A stretch of 64,000 nt of DNA from CALDTK01 sp965213735 (GTDB taxonomy: Bacteria; Bacteroidota; Bacteroidia; Chitinophagales; Saprospiraceae): the NCBI GenBank assembly GCA_965213735.1, contig CBDCAB010000006.1, positions 1,054,001 to 1,118,000 on the forward strand, written 5' to 3'. How positions within the stretch are numbered: the first letter of the stretch is position 1; each line of letters begins with the position of its first letter. Both the position numbers and the translations under genes were made by a program. Positions 58,591-64,000 of the stretch are shown here, piece after piece. The notes under the pieces were generated by a model. It was not told the DNA's origin, searched no databases, and was given only the letters and a program-made list of their open reading frames with translations.

Positions 58591-59439
58591 ATGCATGCAA
58601 TCTACAAGGCGTTTAGCTATCTTTGCGTTACACATATCTCGCATTCATACCAGCCCAGGCAGTACCCTCAGTGTGAGCATTTACATTTCCAGTCGAAGCA
58701 GCTAGTCGGAATGGTTCCTATCATAATTGCGGACGAACACTCGCACATCATATACATCAATGAAGCTCTTTGCAAGCTTATCGACTGCGACCGGGCGGAC
58801 ATGCTCGGCCAGAGCTTATATGATTTTATTGATCCCACGGAAGACAACCTGCGGCTACGTCTTTCTTCGGCCAAACTGAATGCCAAACCCCTCTATCACT
58901 CGGCCCAGTTTAGGACTCCTTCGGGCGGGGCTGTCGAGCTTACTTTTAAGGTGTATGCAGTCAAGACTGAGCCTGACAATCGCGTCTTGTACCACATCTC
59001 CGTAGCGGTTTTCTCACGTGACGTTGAGCATCCAGCGAGTACGATGACGGAAGACCAGTTGAAGTCATCGTACGTGCACACGAGTCTCAGCTACTCAGAC
59101 GGCAGCAGGCTGTACGCACAGGTGGAGCATGAAATGATGTCGAAGCGCCTCTACCTCTCGTCCGAAATTGATTTGGAGTCGCTCAGTCGTTGGCTCGGCA
59201 CCAATCAGCTGTACCTGAGCCAGACAATTAACTTTTTTGCAGGCGTATCCTTTCGCGAGTACATCAATCACTGGCGCATCCGCTACCTCCGGGAGCTGGC
59301 ACCGAATTCGGCCCAGCTCCCGGTTGGTGAGCTTTGGAGAGTGGCTGGTTTTGGCAGCTACTCCGCTTTTCGACGCTACTTGCAGTTGGAGTTTAAAATT
59401 ACTCCTAGCGCTTTCGCAAAACAGCTGGAAGAGAGCTAA
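58591..59439 (+). CDS. PAS-domain AraC-type transcription regulator, second copy
   Basis: The layout matches the gene at 54271: a PAS domain (VPIIIADEHSHIIYINEALCKLIDCDRADMLGQSLYDFIDPTEDN, about 42-150) and an AraC HTH (LESLSRWLGTNQLYLSQTINFFAGVSFREYINHWRI; PVGELWRVAGFGSYSAFRRYLQLEFKITPSAFAKQL). The two proteins are only distantly alike, with no LOV-like blocks here. The first 40 residues are His/Tyr-rich and contain a TATCTTTG (58618-58625) that could be the promoter, so translation may begin at the ATG at 58711. Signals sensed and targets are unknown. Confidence 0.75.
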   Translation: MHAIYKAFSYLCVTHISHSYQPRQYPQCEHLHFQSKQLVGMVPIIIADEHSHIIYINEALCKLIDCDRADMLGQSLYDFIDPTEDNLRLRLSSAKLNAKPLYHSAQFRTPSGGAVELTFKVYAVKTEPDNRVLYHISVAVFSRDVEHPASTMTEDQLKSSYVHTSLSYSDGSRLYAQVEHEMMSKRLYLSSEIDLESLSRWLGTNQLYLSQTINFFAGVSFREYINHWRIRYLRELAPNSAQLPVGELWRVAGFGSYSAFRRYLQLEFKITPSAFAKQLEES

Positions 59440-59447
59440 GTCGTGTA

Positions 59448-61910
59448 CTAGCCACTGCACATGATGCAATCCGGATCGTCGAGACTACAGGCTTGATTAC
59501 TAAGGTCTTTGGCCTCAATGGTGGTGACGGGAGCCGATAAGTTAGCGTGCGGAGAAGTAGGCGATGCGGCAGGGGGCACTACTGAACCCGTGGGCTGTAT
59601 ACTAGCAATTGCAGTTGCGTCTCCACCCGCTTGCACCCGCTGGTGTTGCTTATCGAGCGTAAACTTGATAGGATCGACAGCAGCTTTAGAGCGCAGGTAG
59701 TACATACCAGTTTTAAGTCCAGCCTTCCATGCATAGAAGTGCATACTCGACAGCTTACCAAAACTCGGATCCTCCACAAAGAGGTTCATCGACTGGCTCT
59801 GGCAAACGAATGCACCTCGATCGGCAGCCATATCGATGATCACCCGCTGACTAATCTCGTAAACGGTCTTATAGCGTGCACGCAACTCTGCAGGAATTTC
59901 TTCAATGTGTTGCACTGAGCCATTGGCGGCCATGAGACGCTGCTTCATGCTCTCGTTCCACAAGCCCAGCCGGTGAAGGTCTTTGAGCAGGTGCTTATTC
60001 ACCACGACAAACTCGCCAGAGAGGGTCCGCCGGGTATAAATATTGGCAGTATAAGGCTCGAAGCACTCATTGTTGCCTAAAATCTGGCTGGTAGAGGCAG
60101 TCGGCATTGGAGCTACGAGGAGTGAATTACGGAGTCCGTGCTCGGCGATATCAGCTTTAAGTGCGGCAAAGTCCCAGCGGTCGCTAGGGGTGGCACCCCA
60201 CAGATCATATTGCAGAACCCCTTCACTCGCAGGCGAACCGGCGAAACTTTCATATGATCCATACTCCTTGGCCTCGGCCACCGACTGGGTAAGTGCGGCA
60301 TGATAGATCGTCTCGAAGATGTCGCGGTTTACTTGCCGAGCTTCTGGTGAATCAAAGGCTAGCCCCATCAAGATGAAGGCATCTGCCAGACCTTGCACGC
60401 CCAGCCCAACAGGTCGGTGCCGCATGTTGGAATTGCGGGCTTCCTCAATGGGGTAATAGTTGACATCGATCACGCGGTTGAGATTGCGCGTCAGCACGCG
60501 CGTCACCTCATGCAGGCGCTCGTGGTTGAATTCGCGTGTGTCGGCATCGACGAATTTGGGCAAGCTCAGCGACCCCAAATTGCACACCGCCACTTCATCC
60601 GGGCTGGTGTACTCGATGATCTCGGTGCAGAGGTTGGACGAGCGAATCGTGCCGAGATTTTTCTGATTCGACTTGCGGTTGGCGGTGTCCTTGTAGAGGA
60701 TATAAGGTGTACCTGTTTCGATTTGAGATTCGAGGATCGCAAACCAAACTTCCTGAGCCTTAACAGTTTTGCGGCCTCGACCTGCCTGCTCATACTGGTG
60801 GTAGAGCGCCTCAAATTCGCCCGAGTGCACATCAAACAAGCCCGGTGCCTCATTGGGATCGAAGAGTGTCCACTCACCACCTTCCTGCACGCGCTGCATA
60901 AACAGGTCGGGAATCCACATTGCGTAAAAGAGGTCGCGTGCACGCATCTCTTCTTTGCCGTGGTTTTTCTTGAGGTCGAGAAACTCAAAGATATCAGCGT
61001 GCCATGGCTCCAGGTAGACGGCAAATGCGCCTTTGCGCTTACCGCCACCTTGGTCAACGTAGCGGGCAGTGTCGTTGAAGACCTGCAGCATCGGAACGAG
61101 TCCGTTGGAGGTGCCGCCTGTGCCCTTGATGTAGCTGCCGGTGGCCCGTACGTTGTGCACGCTGAGGCCAATACCTCCAGCCGACTGTGATATTTTGGCG
61201 CAGCGGGTGAGCGTGTCGAAGATGCCTGGAATGGAGTCTTCGGTCATCGACAGCAGGAAGCAGCTCGATAGTTGCGGCTTGGGTGTACCTGCGTTAAAGA
61301 GTGTGGGGGTAGCATGGATAAACCACTTCTGCGACATCAACTCATAGGTCTCCAGCACAGATTCGATGTCATCTTCATGGATCCCGATCGCCACGCGCAT
61401 GAGCATGTGTTGGGGCCGCTCCACGACTTCACCATTCATGCGCAGCAGGTAGCTACGCTCTAAGGTTTTGAACCCAAAGAAGTCAAAGTCGAAGTCGCGA
61501 TCGTAGATGATTGCGGAGTTGAGCTGAGCACAGTGCTTGGTCACTACCTCGAGGGTAGCGCTGGAGATGAGTCCGGCCTGTTCGCCTGTTTTCGGATCGA
61601 TGTAGTCGTGCAACTGCTGCATGGTGTCGCAGAAGTCTTTCGACGTGTTTTTGTGCAGGTTGGACACAGCGATACGTGCTGCGAGCATAGCGTAGTCCGG
61701 ATGGACGGGTGCCATGGTTGCGGCTGTTTCGGCTGCGAGGTTGTCGAGTTCGGTGGTGGTGACTCCGTTGTAGAGACCTTGAATCACCTTTTGGGAAATG
61801 CTCACCGGGTCGACGTAGTTGCTCAGCCCATAGCAGAGCTTTTTAACGCGGGCGGTGATTTTGTCGAAAGACACATCTTCGCGACGGCCTCCTCTTTTGA
61901 TTACTTGCAT
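59448..61910 (-). CDS. nrdA: Ribonucleoside-diphosphate reductase, large (alpha) subunit, class I
   Basis: This enzyme reduces ribonucleoside diphosphates to deoxy forms. An N-terminal ATP-cone (IKRGGRREDVSFDKITARV) gives allosteric control by dATP. Active-site features follow: QLSSCFLLSMTEDSIPG (first cysteine), SNLCTEIIEYTSPDEVAVCNLGSLSLP (radical and second cysteines) and MPTASTSQILGNNECFEPYTANIYTRR. The C-terminus ends CSLDDPDCIMCSG, the redox tail. At 820 residues it resembles the eukaryote-like class Ia group. In the usual operon it follows nrdB directly; here a protease gene lies seven bases upstream. Confidence 0.97.
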   Translation of the reverse strand: MQVIKRGGRREDVSFDKITARVKKLCYGLSNYVDPVSISQKVIQGLYNGVTTTELDNLAAETAATMAPVHPDYAMLAARIAVSNLHKNTSKDFCDTMQQLHDYIDPKTGEQAGLISSATLEVVTKHCAQLNSAIIYDRDFDFDFFGFKTLERSYLLRMNGEVVERPQHMLMRVAIGIHEDDIESVLETYELMSQKWFIHATPTLFNAGTPKPQLSSCFLLSMTEDSIPGIFDTLTRCAKISQSAGGIGLSVHNVRATGSYIKGTGGTSNGLVPMLQVFNDTARYVDQGGGKRKGAFAVYLEPWHADIFEFLDLKKNHGKEEMRARDLFYAMWIPDLFMQRVQEGGEWTLFDPNEAPGLFDVHSGEFEALYHQYEQAGRGRKTVKAQEVWFAILESQIETGTPYILYKDTANRKSNQKNLGTIRSSNLCTEIIEYTSPDEVAVCNLGSLSLPKFVDADTREFNHERLHEVTRVLTRNLNRVIDVNYYPIEEARNSNMRHRPVGLGVQGLADAFILMGLAFDSPEARQVNRDIFETIYHAALTQSVAEAKEYGSYESFAGSPASEGVLQYDLWGATPSDRWDFAALKADIAEHGLRNSLLVAPMPTASTSQILGNNECFEPYTANIYTRRTLSGEFVVVNKHLLKDLHRLGLWNESMKQRLMAANGSVQHIEEIPAELRARYKTVYEISQRVIIDMAADRGAFVCQSQSMNLFVEDPSFGKLSSMHFYAWKAGLKTGMYYLRSKAAVDPIKFTLDKQHQRVQAGGDATAIASIQPTGSVVPPAASPTSPHANLSAPVTTIEAKDLSNQACSLDDPDCIMCSG

Positions 61911-61917
61911 GGGTGTC

Positions 61918-62931
61918 TTATTTTGGTCCTAGAAAAGGGGGGTTAGAAGATCCTTCAGAAGAGATTTTTTCCTGCATATCATTTGGAAGATTCTTAAAGA
62001 ATTTCCCTAGCATCTGTTCAACATGCTCAACAGATTCAATTATTGCATATCCGCTATTTGCTATATATGTATTTGTACTACTGCCATAATGTAGCTGGAC
62101 ATGGGATGAGTCAAGTACAATCCTTTTTCCTGCTTCTACGAATGCCGAAACCAACCCAACATATGAAGTTGAACCGGAGGTCAAACCGTGATGACTGACG
62201 TAGAGGTTGCGCTGAAAAACTGGCCCACCACTATTGCCTCCAAATACAGCCATAGAAACAATATAGCAGCCTCTAGTACCCTCAAACGCAGCTGCTACCC
62301 CTTGGTTTACCCAAGGTAAAATTGTCGCTGCGGGCCGTAGCTCACTGGGATAGCCAATCGTAAAAACGGGAGAACCCAATGCAAATGGAATGTCTTGTGG
62401 TCTATTGACTCCAATAGGATTAAACCAGAAATAATTGCTTTTTCTCCGATGCAACTGTTTGATAGATTTTAAAAGCTTTATTCCATTGTCCGTTGCAATT
62501 CCCACCAATACAGCAGAAATATCATACACTGGACTGTGGTAATAGAAGACGGTCTTAGGATCAAACATATACACGTTTCCAATTTCTTGCCCCTTTCGGC
62601 CGCTTCCAACGAGCGTAACTCTATTATCCGATGACGTGTCAGAAAAATCAATAGCAGTAAGAACATGCTTTGCGGATACAAAGTATAAGCCGCCATTGTA
62701 ACTAACAAAGCTGCCAGTGCCGACAGACCCTTTAGGAGCAACGATCAAATAAGCAGCGGACACGTAATCTCCAGCTGCAGTTATTGAGTTAGCACTCATA
62801 AAAGGAAAATTTAAATCCTGCGACTTTGTATAGCTGCATGCTGTGCACAGGACACAGATCATTGAGCCTATTCTCCTAAGATACGAGCGATAAGTTAGTG
62901 CAGTCACGAAAAGGAAATTTAGATCATTCAA
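61918..62931 (-). CDS. Trypsin-like serine protease domain protein, AT-rich, inserted between nrdB and nrdA
   Basis: The product has the trypsin fold motifs of a secreted protease: VGTGSFVSYNGGLYFVSAKHVL (His), SPVYDISAVLVG (Asp) and VFGGNSGGPVF (Ser in GNSGGP). An N-terminal stretch with basic residues followed by MICVLCTAC may be a lipoprotein signal. Starts are weak: TTG 62931, GTG 62907 or ATG 62862. The gene is far richer in A and T than the nrd genes around it and uses different codons (many Ile ATA, Leu TTA), indicating recent transfer. Substrate unknown. Its stop is seven bases from nrdA, so it probably affects nrdA transcription. Confidence 0.75.
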   Translation of the reverse strand: MNDLNFLFVTALTYRSYLRRIGSMICVLCTACSYTKSQDLNFPFMSANSITAAGDYVSAAYLIVAPKGSVGTGSFVSYNGGLYFVSAKHVLTAIDFSDTSSDNRVTLVGSGRKGQEIGNVYMFDPKTVFYYHSPVYDISAVLVGIATDNGIKLLKSIKQLHRRKSNYFWFNPIGVNRPQDIPFALGSPVFTIGYPSELRPAATILPWVNQGVAAAFEGTRGCYIVSMAVFGGNSGGPVFQRNLYVSHHGLTSGSTSYVGLVSAFVEAGKRIVLDSSHVQLHYGSSTNTYIANSGYAIIESVEHVEQMLGKFFKNLPNDMQEKISSEGSSNPPFLGPK

Positions 62932-62946
62932 CTAGCAGAAAATGTG

Positions 62947-62974
62947 TAGGGAGGAAGATTGGGCTCCCTCCCTA
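62947..62974 (-). terminator. Hairpin after nrdB (possible terminator)
   Basis: TAGGGAGG (62947-62954) and CCTCCCTA (62967-62974) pair over eight bases. On the minus strand the stem comes eight bases after the nrdB stop and is followed by ACACATTTTC, a weak T tract. It separates nrdB from the AT-rich protease gene. Confidence 0.4.
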
Positions 62975-62981
62975 ATCCAGC

Positions 62982-63965
62982 TCAAAAGTCTTCGTCGAGG
63001 GAAAAGACTTGCTTTTCGCGATCAGCGGTGATTCCAGCTTTTTGGTAGTCGCCGACGCGCTTTTCGAAGAAGTTGGTTTTGCCCTGGAGCGAAATCATGT
63101 CCATCCAAGGGAAGGGGTTTTCTGAGCCGTAGACCTTATCGCAGCCAAGAGATTCGAGTAGGCGATCGGCTACACACTCGATGTACTGGACCATGAGTTC
63201 GGCGTTCATGCCGATGAGGCGGACGGGGAGTGCTTCGGTGACAAACTCCTTTTCCATGTCCACGGCCTCGGTGATGATTTGCGAGACGGTAGATTTCGGC
63301 AGTTTGTGCTCGATGTGGTCGTTGTAGAGCAGGCAGGCAAAATCGCAGTGCATGCCTTCATCGCGGCTGATGAGTTCGTTGGAGAACGTGAGCCCTGGCA
63401 TGAGGCCGCGCTTCTTCAGCCAGAAGATGGAGCAGAAGCTTCCCGAGAAGAAGATGCCTTCGACAGCTGCAAAGGCGATGATGCGCTCGGCGAAGCTGCC
63501 GTTGTCGATCCAGCGTAGAGCCCAATCAGCTTTTTCTTTGACGCAGGGCATGGTCTCGATCGCGTTGAAGAGGTAGTCCTTCTCGGCGTTGTCCTTTATA
63601 TAGGTGTCGATCAGCAAGGAGTAGGTCTCCGAGTGGATATTTTCCATGGCGATCTGGAAGCCGTAAAACATCTTGGCTTCGGTGTACTGGACCTCTGCGA
63701 CGAAATTTTCGGCGAGGTTTTCATTGACGATGCCATCGCTTGCGGCGAAAAAGGCTAGGACGTGCTTGATGAAGTACTGCTCGTCTTTGCTGAGGGTTTC
63801 CCAATCTTTTAGGTCTTGCCCGAGGTCAATTTCTTCTGCTGTCCAGAAGCAGGCTTGCTGTTTTTTGTACCAATCCCAGATGTCTGCATGTTGGATTGGG
63901 AACAGGACGAACCTGCCTGGATTGTCTTGGAGGATTTTTTCTGTTGCTGCTGGTGTAGTGCTCAT
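62982..63965 (-). CDS. nrdB: Ribonucleoside-diphosphate reductase, small (beta) subunit, class Ia
   Basis: This subunit carries the di-iron centre and tyrosyl radical for NrdA. The 327-residue sequence shows metal ligands in FFAASDGIVNENLAENF and MENIHSETYSLLI (E-x-x-H-S-x-x-Y, where the Y is the radical tyrosine), and in AAVEGIFFSGSF and SRDEGMHCDFA. The C-terminus KQVFSLDEDF is the tail that docks on the large subunit, close to the eukaryotic form. It is read with nrdA on the same strand but is separated from it by about 1.1 kb. No NrdR box is visible in the 35 bases upstream that fall in the window. Confidence 0.96.
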   Translation of the reverse strand: MSTTPAATEKILQDNPGRFVLFPIQHADIWDWYKKQQACFWTAEEIDLGQDLKDWETLSKDEQYFIKHVLAFFAASDGIVNENLAENFVAEVQYTEAKMFYGFQIAMENIHSETYSLLIDTYIKDNAEKDYLFNAIETMPCVKEKADWALRWIDNGSFAERIIAFAAVEGIFFSGSFCSIFWLKKRGLMPGLTFSNELISRDEGMHCDFACLLYNDHIEHKLPKSTVSQIITEAVDMEKEFVTEALPVRLIGMNAELMVQYIECVADRLLESLGCDKVYGSENPFPWMDMISLQGKTNFFEKRVGDYQKAGITADREKQVFSLDEDF

Positions 63966-64000
63966 GATGAGGTTGTTTGGCGGGCGCTGCCCGGAATAAG

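Noticed and set aside
2888..59422. The 14-base word as an insertion sequence end or a conserved protein motif
   Set aside because: It has no accompanying element, lies within intact genes, and encodes different peptides depending on frame.
61918..62931. An intein or inteinase gene splitting the nrd operon
   Set aside because: Both nrdA and nrdB are complete at their ends, and the inserted protein shows trypsin-like and not LAGLIDADG or Hint motifs.

Overview
The window is a gene-dense bacterial chromosome segment, GC-rich by eye (roughly mid-to-high 50s percent). It points to a member of the Bacteroidota, probably a Saprospiria/Lewinella-like marine lineage (the lineage is inference). The evidence is Bacteroidota promoter elements (TAnnTTTG at -7, one with a well-spaced TTG at -33), many Bacteroidota-typical families (DUF4199, BatA-type membrane proteins, Smr proteins with a long N-terminal region, a dihydroorotase with the DDQVHFREPG motif, an OmpA protein with thrombospondin type 3 calcium repeats), few Shine-Dalgarno sites, and frequent GTG/TTG starts with 4-base overlaps.

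Layout. 1-5500: start of a YbbR-like gene, yajC, a DUF1573 lipoprotein, shikimate kinase, a flavin reductase-like protein, a membrane-anchored subtilase, thioredoxin reductase and an ABC ATPase. 5500-12000: ferritin-like DUF892 protein, leuS, tRNA-His, a lipoprotein and tRNA-Ser, separated by three non-coding repeat blocks built from long inverted repeats, 7-base tandem tracts and a ~143-base direct repeat. 12000-20400: queE, a methyltransferase, an Smr protein, and a minus-strand operon (BatA, an inactive-looking dihydroorotase paralogue, two DUF4199 proteins, a polyprenol-type glycosyltransferase, a GmhB-like phosphatase). 20600-27900: a plus-strand exopolysaccharide operon (chain-length regulator fused to a degenerate tyrosine-kinase-like domain, flippase, glycosyltransferase, 36-residue membrane peptide, O-antigen ligase/polymerase, half-length TolC-like protein). 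27900-36600: a trehalose operon, glgX/treX - treZ - treY - glgX/treX, which should turn glycogen into trehalose. 36700-47100: two tRNA-Leu genes, an acetyltransferase, hypothetical proteins, pyrC, purK-purE, an OmpA protein, and aroC with a MATE transporter. 47100-54000: lipoprotein, mutS2, ndk, an NrnA-like DHH phosphoesterase, an FKBP isomerase and prfB with an intact programmed frameshift. 54000-64000: two PAS-AraC regulators, a PolX-like protein with a decayed polymerase domain, a YheT hydrolase, and class I ribonucleotide reductase nrdB/nrdA split by an AT-rich trypsin-like protease gene.

The most striking structure not explained by genes is a dispersed 14-base DNA word, GTTTTNGCGAAAGC. 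It occurs 18 times in 64 kb, 12 times as exactly GTTTTGGCGAAAGC. It is embedded in unrelated genes in all six reading-frame relations, so it is a DNA-level signal and not a protein motif. Other leads are the structured repeat blocks at 5.6-7.1 kb and 11.2-11.9 kb, and the foreign-looking protease gene inside the nrd locus.
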